Shown here in pieces: positions 51,703 to 60,390 of a DNA stretch of 64,000 bases; the first letter of the stretch is position 1; the number at the start of each line of letters is the position of its first letter. The notes under the pieces are model-generated. The model was not told the origin of the DNA. It saw only the letters and a list, made by a program, of their open reading frames with translations, and ran no database searches. Origin of the DNA: Nesterenkonia populi (GTDB lineage Bacteria > Actinomycetota > Actinomycetes > Actinomycetales > Micrococcaceae); the NCBI RefSeq assembly GCF_007994735.1, contig NZ_VOIL01000001.1, forward strand, positions 2,108,001 through 2,172,000. The letters run 5' to 3'. A program made the position numbers and the translations under genes.

Positions 51703-53070
51703 TTACTGCTTCTCCTCGGAGGCTTCCTCGGCCTCGGGGGCCTCGTCAGCTTCGTTCTCCCCGTCCTCCTGCTCGGAGGGCGGGGTGACGAAGGAGGTCA
51801 GGTCCACCTCGTTGCCCTCAGTGTCCTTGACGGCGGCGTGCTCGAGGACCTTGGCCAGCGCCTTGCGGCGGCGAACCTCGCCGAGGATCATCGGGATCTG
51901 GCCGGCCTGCTCCAGCATCTGGGCGAACTGGTTGGGCTCCATGCCGTACTGGCCGGCAGTGGAGACGATGTACTCGATGACCTCAGACTGCTCGACGCCG
52001 ACCTCCTCGCGCTCAGCGACGATGTCCAGCACCATCTCGTTGCGGAAGGCGTCCTCAGTCTGCTTGCGAATCTCCTCGCGGTGCTCCTCGGTGTCGTGGT
52101 CGTCGCCCTCGGAGTGGCCCTGGCCGCTGAAGTGCTGCTCGAGCTGCTCGGAGACGACGGACTCGGGAACGGGGACCTCGACGAGCTCGAGGAGCTTCTC
52201 GAGGACCTTGTCGCGGGCCTCGACGCCCTGCTCCTCAAGGACGGTCTGCTCGGCCTTGGACTTCAGGTCCTCGCGCAGCTCCTCGATGGTGTCGAACTCG
52301 GAGGCCGTCTGAGCGAATTCGTCGTCGGCCTCGGGCAGCTCCCGCTCCTTCACCGCGGTGAGGGTGACGGTGACCTGGGCCTGCTCGCCGGAGCGTTCGC
52401 CGCCGGCCAGGGTGGTCTCGAAGGTGGCGTCCTCGCTGGGGGAGAGTCCCTCCAGCGCCTCGTCGAGGCCGTCGAGCATGTTGCCGGCGCCGACCTGATA
52501 GCTCAGCCCCTCAGCTGAGTCGACCTCTTCGCCGTCGATCTTGGCGCTCATGGCGATGGTGACGAAGTCCTCCCCGGCGGCGGGACGGTCCACGTCCTTC
52601 AGGGTGCCGAAGCGGTCGCGCAGCTCGTCGAGCTCCTTCTGCACAGCAGCCTCGTCCGCCTCGCGGGCCTCCACCTCAACCTCAAGTCCCTTGTAGTCGG
52701 GCAGCTCGATCTGAGGCTTGATGTCCAGCTCGCCGGAGAACTTCAGGACGCCCTCGCTGGTCTTCACATCCGGGATCTCGTCCACGGAGACCTCGGGCTG
52801 GGACAGCGGAGTGACCTCGGCGTCCTCGAGGCCGGCGCGGTAGAAGTCCTGGAGGCCGTCGTTGATGGCCTGCTGGACCACGTACTCGCGGCCGATGCGC
52901 TGGTCGATGATCGCAGCGGGGACCTTGCCCTTGCGGAACCCGGGGACCTGAACCTGTTCGGCGATGCTCTTGTAGGCGGCCTTGATCTTCGGCTCGAGCT
53001 CTTCGCTCGAGACCTCGACCGTGAGCTTGACTCGGGTCGGGTTCAGTTCTTCAACGGTGCTCTTGACCAC
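51703..53070 (-). CDS. tig: Trigger factor, ribosome-bound chaperone
   Basis: 455 aa. The N-terminal ribosome-binding domain carries the signature [19 protein letters not shown] (about 43-61). The FKBP-type PPIase domain has [20 protein letters not shown] near 165-185, and a helical C-terminal chaperone domain follows. The last 50 residues are very acidic ([20 protein letters not shown]). Located upstream of clpP1-clpP2-clpX, a widely conserved order. Confidence 0.96.
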   Translation of the reverse strand: MVKSTVEELNPTRVKLTVEVSSEELEPKIKAAYKSIAEQVQVPGFRKGKVPAAIIDQRIGREYVVQQAINDGLQDFYRAGLEDAEVTPLSQPEVSVDEIPDVKTSEGVLKFSGELDIKPQIELPDYKGLEVEVEAREADEAAVQKELDELRDRFGTLKDVDRPAAGEDFVTIAMSAKIDGEEVDSAEGLSYQVGAGNMLDGLDEALEGLSPSEDATFETTLAGGERSGEQAQVTVTLTAVKERELPEADDEFAQTASEFDTIEELREDLKSKAEQTVLEEQGVEARDKVLEKLLELVEVPVPESVVSEQLEQHFSGQGHSEGDDHDTEEHREEIRKQTEDAFRNEMVLDIVAEREEVGVEQSEVIEYIVSTAGQYGMEPNQFAQMLEQAGQIPMILGEVRRRKALAKVLEHAAVKDTEGNEVDLTSFVTPPSEQEDGENEADEAPEAEEASEEKQ

Positions 53071-53207
53071 GTTATGGGCTCCTGGGTTCTACGTTCGGGG
53101 TTGGCTGCATGCCACGGCCGCTGTGCGCGGCCGAACCATGGCTTCAGGTCGTCAGGCCGCGGCCGCCGGGCCACTCAGGGGCCCAGCGGCCGAACCAGTT
53201 TGAACCG

Positions 53208-53281
<74 letters not shown>

Positions 53282-53414
53282 CAGCTGCGGACACGGACCG
53301 CTATACAGTACCCGTTCGCCGCCAGACCGCGCCACCGGAGGGTTTCAATCCCCCGGGATGCAGAAAAGCCGCTGATCAGATGACCAGCGGCTTCCGCTTC
53401 ACACGATCTCAGCG

Positions 53415-53487
53415 TGGGCCCCGCGGGACTTGAACCCGCAACCTGCAGATTAAGAGTCTGATGCTCTGCCAGTTGAGCTAGAGGCCC
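53415..53487 (-). tRNA. tRNA-Lys(CTT)
   Basis: 73 nt. Acceptor GGGCCTC/GGGGCCC, anticodon loop CTCTTAA with CTT, T-loop TTCAAGT. The gaps on either side (53282-53414 and 53488-53597) show no gene. Confidence 0.94.
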
Positions 53488-53597
53488 TTTTTCGAGGGAC
53501 TCAGACCGGTGTGAACTGCTGCCCCAATTCGCCGGGGCAACGACAGAAAACCTTAGCACGGCGTCGGGGAGCGCGCCAACTTCCCCAGCTCTCAGGC

Positions 53598-54119
53598 TTA
53601 CGGAGGCTGTTCGACAGAGTTCATGAAGTGGTCGAGGAAGTCGTAGAAGTCCTCCACGTCGCGGCCCTGGTGAAGGGGCACCTCGGGCCGGGCACGGAAC
53701 TCGACGACCTCCTGGACATCGAGGTTCAGCTCGGTGCCGGCGGAGAGCGCAATGCGCACCAGGGTCCCTTCGGTGGCCATGCCGGCGAGGTTGGTGAGAT
53801 TCACCGGCACGGGGACTCTGGGAACGGCGTCGTCGTGGTTGGTGTGCTCCATCCGGGGCAGGGCTTCGCGCAGGTCCACAGGGCAGAGGACCATTTCGAC
53901 GGGTTCGCGGCGGTATCCGAGCAGCATGTGGCGGGCGGAGGCGACGGCCTCCAAGGCTGAGAGCTCAGGCCCCTCCTGCAGCTGCTGAAGGCTGCCGGAG
54001 AGGTTCTCAGCGTAGAGCAGGTTGTAGGCGCCGAAGTTCATGACCGAGGCGTCGAAGGTGGCGCGCAGGGCGCCCACCAGCCGGTCCTCGGCCTCACTGC
54101 GCTGACTCCGAATCACCAT
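53598..54119 (-). CDS. Conserved-looking hypothetical protein, 173 aa
   Basis: From ATG 54119 (MVIRSQRSEAEDRL); the frame is open upstream but that part is Arg/Ser-rich. Mixed alpha/beta, with VMNFGAYNLLYAENLSG early and a C-terminal acidic ending (VEDFYDFLDHFMNSVEQPP). No membrane span or catalytic signature. It is divergent from bcp. I do not recognise the family; the conserved-looking hydrophobic core suggests a real globular protein. Confidence 0.65.
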   Translation of the reverse strand: MVIRSQRSEAEDRLVGALRATFDASVMNFGAYNLLYAENLSGSLQQLQEGPELSALEAVASARHMLLGYRREPVEMVLCPVDLREALPRMEHTNHDDAVPRVPVPVNLTNLAGMATEGTLVRIALSAGTELNLDVQEVVEFRARPEVPLHQGRDVEDFYDFLDHFMNSVEQPP

Positions 54120-54229
54120 GCCTCCCAGTGTAGGAAAGCGGTGTGACACGAAGATGACTGACCGCGCCGCGGTGCGCGCCGTAGGCTGTGACCAGACCAT
54201 CCGCACGTCGTTGAAAGGACCCTTCCCCC

Positions 54230-54703
54230 ATGAGCATCCGCCTTGAGCCCGGTGACGCCGCCCCCGACTTCACCCTTCCTGCCGCCGACGGGGAGAGCGT
54301 CACCCTCTCCGAGCTGCGCGGCCAGAAGGTGATCCTGTACTTCTACCCGAAGGCCTCCACCCCGGGCTGCACCGCCCAGGCCTGTGACTTCCGCGACTCC
54401 TTGGCCTCCCTGAAGGGGGTCGGCTACACGGTGCTGGGGGTCTCCCCGGACAAGGTGCCGGCTCTGGAGAAGTTCGCCGCGAACCAGGAGCTGACCTTCC
54501 CGCTCCTCTCCGACCAGGACCACGCCGTGGCTGAGTCCTATGGCGCCTGGGGCGAGAAGAAGAACTACGGCCGGGTCACCGAGGGGCTGATCCGCTCCAC
54601 CCTGGTGATCGACGAGGACGGCAGGGTGGAGCACGCTCTCTACAGTGTGAAGGCCACCGGTCACGTCGCCCGCCTGCGGAAGACCCTCGGGCTGGACGGC
54701 TAG
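54230..54703 (+). CDS. bcp: Thioredoxin-dependent peroxiredoxin, BCP/PrxQ type
   Basis: 157 aa atypical 2-Cys peroxidase reducing H2O2 and organic peroxides. Peroxidatic Cys47 and resolving Cys52 in STPGCTAQACDF. GDAAPDFTLPAADG is the family start. GAWGEKKNYGR and GLIRSTLVIDEDG follow. AAAGGA precedes the ATG by 7-8 nt. Stands alone upstream of tRNA-Leu. Confidence 0.95.
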   Translation: MSIRLEPGDAAPDFTLPAADGESVTLSELRGQKVILYFYPKASTPGCTAQACDFRDSLASLKGVGYTVLGVSPDKVPALEKFAANQELTFPLLSDQDHAVAESYGAWGEKKNYGRVTEGLIRSTLVIDEDGRVEHALYSVKATGHVARLRKTLGLDG

Positions 54704-54737
54704 ACTGGAGCGCCGTCGCACCTGCTTGCGACGGCCC

Positions 54738-54820
<83 letters not shown>

Positions 54821-54924
54821 AGGCCCGACAAGAACGAGTTACCCTCGGTCTGACTAGGCCTTATATGCGGCAAGAGCCGTGCTCAGAGGAAGTCCGGGCC
54901 TCGCTGGTTGGCTCTAGTCGTCGC

Positions 54925-55587
54925 TTAGTCGGCGTATTCGTGCTGTGCCCACTGCTCCTCGCAGGTGCCTTCATAGCCAGGCCAGTCTGCCCGAGCCTGG
55001 GACTGTTTCCATAAGTATGCGTTGACCTCATCATCTGTCTGGAAAGTCCGCCAAAGCGTGGAGGTTTCGTCACCCTCCCAGCAGGCCGAGTGTGCTTCCA
55101 GGTGCTCCCACTCACCGATTTCGAGATAGTCCGGGTGACAGTAGGGGTCGGGCATTGCTCCGGTGCCGTCCCATTCCTGGGGCCAGCCGACCGGCTGATC
55201 CCGGTCCGCGTTGTTCTCGGACTTGTCAGCCAGCGCGGCGGAGTCAGCGCATTCAAGGTGAGAAACCTCCTCGCCGCGCATCTGCTCGTAGTCCGCAGGG
55301 TCGAAGTCCTCAATCTCCTCAATCGGAATGGCCTCGACTTCGCCGTCGATCTGGGTGTAGACCATGCCTCCCTCCGGTTCGTACCAAGTGGCGTCAGCCT
55401 CCGGCTGATCGGCGGAAGAGTCATCGGCGTCACTCGGCTCCGCAGTGGCCTCTGCCACGGCTTCCGTGGTCTCGCTCGTGCTCGGCGCTGGCTCATCGTC
55501 CACGGCAGAGGCACCCCCCGCGCATGAGGAGACCAGTAGAGCCACTCCGACGATCGAGAGTGCAGGCGTCCAGGTTATGTTACGCAT
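54925..55587 (-). CDS. Predicted lipoprotein, 220 aa
   Basis: From ATG 55587, with AAGGTGAAG just upstream. Signal peptide with lipobox LLVSSC (Cys near 22), then an acidic Ser/Thr/Ala/Glu linker (about 30-65) and a globular part with several Cys (HLECADSA, DPYCHPDYLEIGEW, HSACWEGDET, YEGTCEEQW) that may form disulfides. It is anchored on the outer face of the membrane. The function is unknown. It is the only intact gene of the island and may be cargo. Confidence 0.72.
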   Translation of the reverse strand: MRNITWTPALSIVGVALLVSSCAGGASAVDDEPAPSTSETTEAVAEATAEPSDADDSSADQPEADATWYEPEGGMVYTQIDGEVEAIPIEEIEDFDPADYEQMRGEEVSHLECADSAALADKSENNADRDQPVGWPQEWDGTGAMPDPYCHPDYLEIGEWEHLEAHSACWEGDETSTLWRTFQTDDEVNAYLWKQSQARADWPGYEGTCEEQWAQHEYAD

Positions 55588-55625
55588 ATCTTCACCTTTA
55601 CACACTGGCTAGTGCGACAACGCCC

Positions 55626-56262
55626 TCAGCTAGGGCATGTCTGACAAATGTTGGTCCAGGCGATGACGCCGTGGAATCGGACTGCGGCACGGAAAGTGGT
55701 GGCCAGCTTGTCATAGCGGGTGGCGATGCCTCACCACTGCTTCAGATGACAGAACCCGCGTTCGACGATACTGCGGCCCTTATAGCTCTGGGCATCGAAT
55801 TTCGGTGGCCTGCCGCCGCGCTGGCCACGGTTGCGCCGGGGCGTCGTTGGCCTGGCCGGGCGAGACGGTGCTCGCCAACGACAGTGCGTGACCCTCGACG
55901 AGCTGGTTAATCTTCGAGGTCAGTCTGCCGCGGGAGCGGCCCACCGCGTGATCAGGCGGCTCGTGCCCAGGATTCGTGTCATTCGACCCACCCCCCTGTG
56001 CGGCGGTTGGTATTGGTTGGGTGCTGATGAGCACGAGCTGCGGTGGAGCCCACCGACACGGTCCAGTCGATGAGCCCTCCAGCATCAGCCTGGGCAGTCG
56101 GCTTCGCCAGAATCTTCTCCCAGGTGCCATCGGGTGAGAGTCGGCGGTGCCAAGTCCACACCGCCTGCCAGCCCCGAAGACCTCAGGCAGATCCCGCCAG
56201 GCGATTCCGCACCGATCCCGATAGATGCTGCCCTCGACCACAGTGCGGGCACTTGACGTCAT
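55626..56262 (-). pseudogene. Broken IS5-family transposase remnant
   Basis: Fragments in different frames resemble an IS5-type DDE transposase: IYRDRCGIAWRDLPEVFG near 56230-56170, GTWEKILAKPTAQADA, a middle part with [18 protein letters not shown], and the C-terminal [17 protein letters not shown], which holds the DDE glutamate. An in-frame TGA replaces the Arg codon after HLKQW, and at least two frameshifts separate the blocks. The N-terminus is cut. The last stop is TGA at 55626-55628. Inverted repeat ends could not be identified, so IS limits are approximate. Confidence 0.75.
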
Positions 56263-56458
56263 CTATCGGCTGGCCCATGGCCTCGGCCTCGAGGGCGCTG
56301 AACTGTTCCCGCACTGGCCCAGTCCCCACGGTGCACAGGGAAGCGCACAAACGGCGTCGTATGAGGTTCTGCGCCGTTAGACTGGACAGCCGACTGCGGT
56401 AAGAGAACCGCATGAGGCCGAGGGAAAACAGGTGAGACCGCACACCGCGGCTTGCTTG

Positions 56459-56506
56459 AGGTTCCAGTGTCTTTTGACGTGGGGGTTCGAGTCCCCCCTC
56501 GCGCAC
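56459..56506 (+). repeat. Island attR, duplicate of tRNA-Leu 3' end
   Basis: Carries the variable arm, T-arm and acceptor 3' strand of tRNA-Leu without the 5' half, so it cannot make a tRNA. The next base begins the solute-binding-protein start codon. Confidence 0.85.
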
Positions 56507-58177
56507 GTGAATCATTTGAACCGGCGGGGGTTCCTTCTCGCCTCCGGGGCGGGTGCGGCGCTCCTGAGCACCGCCAGCACGGCGGCACCCGCGGCAGATC
56601 CTCAGGGGGCCGATGAGACCGGCAACGACGACGGCGCGCCCGCTTCCGGCGAACTGATCATCGGCGCGGTCTCCGCAGTGGGGTCCCTCGACCCGGGGCT
56701 GGCGGTGGACACCGAGACGGAGCGGATATGCCGGCAGATCTTTGAGCCGCTGATCGGCATCGACCAGGAGACCGGCGGAGTGGCGCCCCTGCTGGCCGAG
56801 GACTGGGAGACGAGCGCCGACGGGCTGACTTGCACGCTTCGGCTGCGGGAAGGCGTGACCTTCCACGACGGCGCCGAGCTGACCGCCGAAGTCGTGGTCG
56901 CCAATTTTGAGCGATGGGGACAGCTGGACTACCTCTACGGGTTCGGGACCATCGCGAGCTCCACTCCCCTGGCATTCCCGACCGTGTTCGGCGGGTTCCT
57001 CGATCAGGAGACCTGCGTGCTGGAGTCAGTGGAGGCAGAGGACGATCACACGGTGGTCCTCACCCTCAGCGAGCCTGTGGCATACCTGCTGCAGGCGCTG
57101 ACCCAGCCGGCCTTCGGCATCGCCGCGGAGAGCGTGCTCTCCGAGTCCGACCCGGGCCTGGTGTCCCGGAACCCCGTGGGCACCGGCTGCTACCAGCTGG
57201 CGGAGCGGGCTGAGGACGAGCGCAGCCTGCGGCTCACCGCGTTCGAGGACTACTGGGGCGAGTCCCCGGCCGCAGCCACGGTCACCGTGCGGGCCCTGGG
57301 CAAATCCTTCGACCGGCTGCGGGAGCTCAACCGGGGCCGCCTCGACGTCTACGACCACATCACGGCCGACAACCTGCGCCCCCTGGTCCAGGCCGGCCGG
57401 CTGATCCTCCAGCGGGACCCCTTCTCCATCCTGTACCTGGGGCTGAACCTCGAGCACCCCGTCATCGGTCAGCACGAGGTGCGTGAGGCGATCGCCCGCT
57501 CTGTGCGCCGCAGCGCCCTCATCGAGTCACTGCTCCTCGACGGCTCCCGCTCCGCGTTCCAGTTCACTCCCCCGGCCCTGGCCGTGCACTCCGACGACGC
57601 GCCCCGGTACGACCGCAGCCTCACCACCGCCGCCGAGCTCCTTGAGGAAGCCGGGTACGACGGCGAGCCACTGCGCTTCTACTACCCGATGGCCACCACC
57701 CGCAGCTGGCTGCCCCGGCCCGAGGCGGTCTACGCCTCCCTGGCCCGGGACCTCACCGAGGCGGGCCTGGTGATCGAGCCGCGCCCGGTCCGCTGGGACG
57801 ACGGCTACGTGGAGGAGATGCTCGCCGACGACGACCGGGCGCTGCACCTGATGGGCCGCAACGGCGGGTTCCGCTCCCCGCACAGCTTCTTCGGCCCGAT
57901 CTTCGGCCAGAACGGCCTGGGGATGCCCAGCCGGGAGTTCCACTACCAGTCCGAGGAGGCCTGGGACCTGATGGACCAGGCGCGCGCCGAACAGGACGAT
58001 GAGGCCCGCGACGAGCTGTACCGGGAGCTCGCCGAAGTCATCGCCGAGGACATCCCCGCCGTCCCTCTGGCCTACCCGATCTCCGGGCTCGCGCTGGGCC
58101 AGAGAGTCAGCGACTACCCCATGTCCCCGGTGCTCAACGAGCGGTTCGCCGACGTTGCCCTGACAGATACGGACTGA
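56507..58177 (+). CDS. Tat-exported family 5 solute-binding protein (peptide/nickel type)
   Basis: 556 aa from GTG 56507. The N-terminus NRRGFLLASGAGAALLSTAS has a twin-arginine pattern (RRGFLL) and a hydrophobic core; no lipobox Cys follows. The SBP_bac_5 domain contains ICRQIFEPLIGID, TLRLREGVTFHDGAELTAE and YLGLNLEHPVIGQHEVREAI. Substrates of the family are oligopeptides, nickel chelates or glycosides. No permease or ATPase genes adjoin, so it is an orphan. The GTG follows the island attR directly; before integration the gene would have sat right behind tRNA-Leu. An upstream in-frame ATG (56432) lies in the repeat and island and is rejected. Confidence 0.85.
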   Translation: MNHLNRRGFLLASGAGAALLSTASTAAPAADPQGADETGNDDGAPASGELIIGAVSAVGSLDPGLAVDTETERICRQIFEPLIGIDQETGGVAPLLAEDWETSADGLTCTLRLREGVTFHDGAELTAEVVVANFERWGQLDYLYGFGTIASSTPLAFPTVFGGFLDQETCVLESVEAEDDHTVVLTLSEPVAYLLQALTQPAFGIAAESVLSESDPGLVSRNPVGTGCYQLAERAEDERSLRLTAFEDYWGESPAAATVTVRALGKSFDRLRELNRGRLDVYDHITADNLRPLVQAGRLILQRDPFSILYLGLNLEHPVIGQHEVREAIARSVRRSALIESLLLDGSRSAFQFTPPALAVHSDDAPRYDRSLTTAAELLEEAGYDGEPLRFYYPMATTRSWLPRPEAVYASLARDLTEAGLVIEPRPVRWDDGYVEEMLADDDRALHLMGRNGGFRSPHSFFGPIFGQNGLGMPSREFHYQSEEAWDLMDQARAEQDDEARDELYRELAEVIAEDIPAVPLAYPISGLALGQRVSDYPMSPVLNERFADVALTDTD

Positions 58178-58221
58178 CATCGGTGAGGCAGATCTCAGGT
58201 AAAGTCGTGGCAACGAGATCC

Positions 58222-58242
58222 TGATCACTATCCGCTGATCAC
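58222..58242. repeat. Paired TGATCA sites upstream of mqo
   Basis: TGATCA at 58222-58227 and again at 58236-58241, within the direct repeat ctgatcac 14 bp apart. Spacing is not an integral helical turn count but could hold an operator. About 28 nt before the mqo start. Confidence 0.3.
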
Positions 58243-58269
58243 CTTCGACAACGAGCAAAGGGGAGCACT

Positions 58270-59778
58270 GTGACCCAGTCGGCAGCGACGCCGGAGCCCT
58301 CAGGCCCTGAGAACCGATACGACGTCGTCCTCATCGGTGCCGGGATCATGTCCACCACTCTCGGCAGCCTGCTGACCGAGCTGGAGCCCAACTGGTCCAT
58401 CGGCCTGTTCGAGCAGCTCGACGGCGCCGGCCAGGAGTCCTCCGACCCGTGGAACAACGCCGGCACCGGCCATGCCGCCCTCTGCGAGCTGAACTACACC
58501 CCCCGCGGCAAGGACGGCTCCATCTCCACCGCCAAGGCACAGGGGATCAACGAGCAGTTCCACGTCTCCCGTCAGCTGTGGTCCCACTGGGTGGACAACG
58601 GCACCCTCGGGGACCCGCGCACCTTCATCAACTCGCTGCCGCACATCAGCTTCGTCTGGGGAGACGAGAACGCCCAGTACCTCAAAGACCGGTACGAGGC
58701 CATGAAGGCCGAGCCGCTCTTCTCCCACATCCAGCACACCGAGGACCACGACACCATCGGCTCCTGGGCTCCGCTGCTGACCGGCGGTCGTGAGCCCAGC
58801 CAGCGGGTCGCGGCCTCCAAATTCCACGACGGCACCGATGTCGACTTCGGCACGCAGAGCCGCCAGCTGGCCGCCCACCTGCAGCAGGCCGGAGCAGACA
58901 TCCGCTACGGGCACCAGGTGACCGGCCTGAGCCGCGGCAGCGACGGCCGCTGGGTCATCACCGTGAAGAACACCGCAACCGGCAAGAAGCTCAAGGCCTC
59001 CGCCCGGTTCGTGTTCGTCGGCGGGGGCGGCGGAGCGCTGAGCCTGCTGCAGGCCTCCGGCATCAAGGAGATCGCCGGCTTCGGAGGCTTCCCCGTCTCC
59101 GGCAAGTTCCTGCGCACCACCGACGACGCCGTCGCCGGGCAGCACCATGCAAAGGTCTACGGCCTGGCCTCCGTGGGGGCGCCGCCGATGTCGGTGCCGC
59201 ACCTCGACACCCGGTTCGTGGAGGGCCGCCGCTCCCTGATGTTCGGCCCCTACGCCGGGTTCGCCCCCAACTTCATGAAGTCCGGCTCCTTCCTTGACCT
59301 GCCGCTGTCGGTGCGTCCGCACAACATCGGCACCCAGTTGGGCGTGGCCAAGGACAACCGTGACCTGGTCACCTACCTGCTCAAGGAGGTGACCAAGTCC
59401 CAGAGGAAGAAGATGGAGGAGCTCTACCGCTTCTTCCCCAACGCCGCGGACGACTCCTGGGAAATGATCACGGCGGGCCAGCGGGTCCAGGTGATGAAGA
59501 GGAACGAGGAGGGCAAAGCCGTGCTGCAGTTCGGCACCGAGCTGGTCTCCTCCGCCGACGGCTCCATCGCCGGACTGCTGGGCGCCTCGCCCGGGGCCTC
59601 CACCGCGCCCAGCATTATGCTTCGGCTGCTGGAGCGCTGCTTCGGCGGGCTCGTGGACACCTGGAAGCCGAAGCTGGAAGCCATGGTGCCCTCCTACGGC
59701 CGCCTGCTCAACGAGGAGCCCCAGCTTCTTGAGGAGCTCAGCGCCAGCACCGCCAAGACCCTGCGTCTTGACGGCTGA
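58270..59778 (+). CDS. mqo: Malate:quinone oxidoreductase
   Basis: FAD-dependent membrane-associated enzyme that oxidises malate to oxaloacetate and passes electrons to quinone, serving the citric-acid cycle. 502 aa. FAD site VVLIGAGIMSTTLGSLL near 19-35, then the family-specific DPWNNAGTGHAALCELNYTP and TQSRQLAAHLQQ. AAAGGGGAG lies 4 nt before the GTG start. It is monocistronic by position. Confidence 0.96.
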   Translation: MTQSAATPEPSGPENRYDVVLIGAGIMSTTLGSLLTELEPNWSIGLFEQLDGAGQESSDPWNNAGTGHAALCELNYTPRGKDGSISTAKAQGINEQFHVSRQLWSHWVDNGTLGDPRTFINSLPHISFVWGDENAQYLKDRYEAMKAEPLFSHIQHTEDHDTIGSWAPLLTGGREPSQRVAASKFHDGTDVDFGTQSRQLAAHLQQAGADIRYGHQVTGLSRGSDGRWVITVKNTATGKKLKASARFVFVGGGGGALSLLQASGIKEIAGFGGFPVSGKFLRTTDDAVAGQHHAKVYGLASVGAPPMSVPHLDTRFVEGRRSLMFGPYAGFAPNFMKSGSFLDLPLSVRPHNIGTQLGVAKDNRDLVTYLLKEVTKSQRKKMEELYRFFPNAADDSWEMITAGQRVQVMKRNEEGKAVLQFGTELVSSADGSIAGLLGASPGASTAPSIMLRLLERCFGGLVDTWKPKLEAMVPSYGRLLNEEPQLLEELSASTAKTLRLDG

Positions 59779-59804
59779 CCGCTGAGGAGCCCATCGCTGA
59801 GCGC

Positions 59805-60383
59805 TCACTGCGCTCCTTCAGGACCAGACGCAGGGCCTTCCCCCGGATCCTGCTCGGAAGGGTCGGACATCCGCATCACCGCAGCCGGCACGGCCGCTGC
59901 GGAAAGAACAGCCGATGTGATCAGCAGCCCCGATGACGGCGCGCCGATGAGGTGAATCAGCAGCAGGGCCGCGGCCAGCGTCCCGGCGAGCCTGTTCAGC
60001 GCCGCGCTGCTGACATCCTGCGGCAGCATCGGCGCGGACAGCCCGGCGGCGAGTGCCAGCCCGACGACGACCGTTGCGGTCCCCCAGTAGTGGGCCTGCT
60101 CCCGGGCGGCCCACTCGGAGGCGGTGAGCAGCAGGACGAGCAGCCCGGCGTGCAGGACGCTGGTGCTCAGCAGCACGCTGCGCGGATGCGCGTGCCGCCG
60201 CAGCCATGCCCGCAGGCTGATCGCCGCGAAGAGACCGCCCAGGGCGACGAGCGCTGAGGCCGCAGCAAGGAGGGGCTCGCCCCGAGTGAGCAGCGCGAAC
60301 AGCAGCCCCGGAACCAGCAGCACGGCCGGGACCTGGGCGGCGGCGCGCAGCAGCCGGTCGGCGGTTCCTGGGCGGGTGCTCAT
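59805..60383 (-). CDS. Hypothetical membrane protein, 192 aa
   Basis: Five to six hydrophobic helices (about 15-170), with a polar Glu/Pro/Gly tail. RAWLRRHAHPRSVLLST is the main cytoplasmic loop. No family recognised. It lies 7 nt after the sbcC stop on the same strand, so it may belong to the sbcD-sbcC transcription unit. Function unknown. Confidence 0.6.
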   Translation of the reverse strand: MSTRPGTADRLLRAAAQVPAVLLVPGLLFALLTRGEPLLAAASALVALGGLFAAISLRAWLRRHAHPRSVLLSTSVLHAGLLVLLLTASEWAAREQAHYWGTATVVVGLALAAGLSAPMLPQDVSSAALNRLAGTLAAALLLIHLIGAPSSGLLITSAVLSAAAVPAAVMRMSDPSEQDPGEGPASGPEGAQ

Positions 60384-60390
60384 CAGCGGC

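Noticed and set aside
56183..56300. Zinc-finger fragment (CPHCGRGQ) on the minus strand
   Set aside because: No ribosome-binding site, no conserved continuation, and it lies in decayed island DNA next to the transposase remnant.
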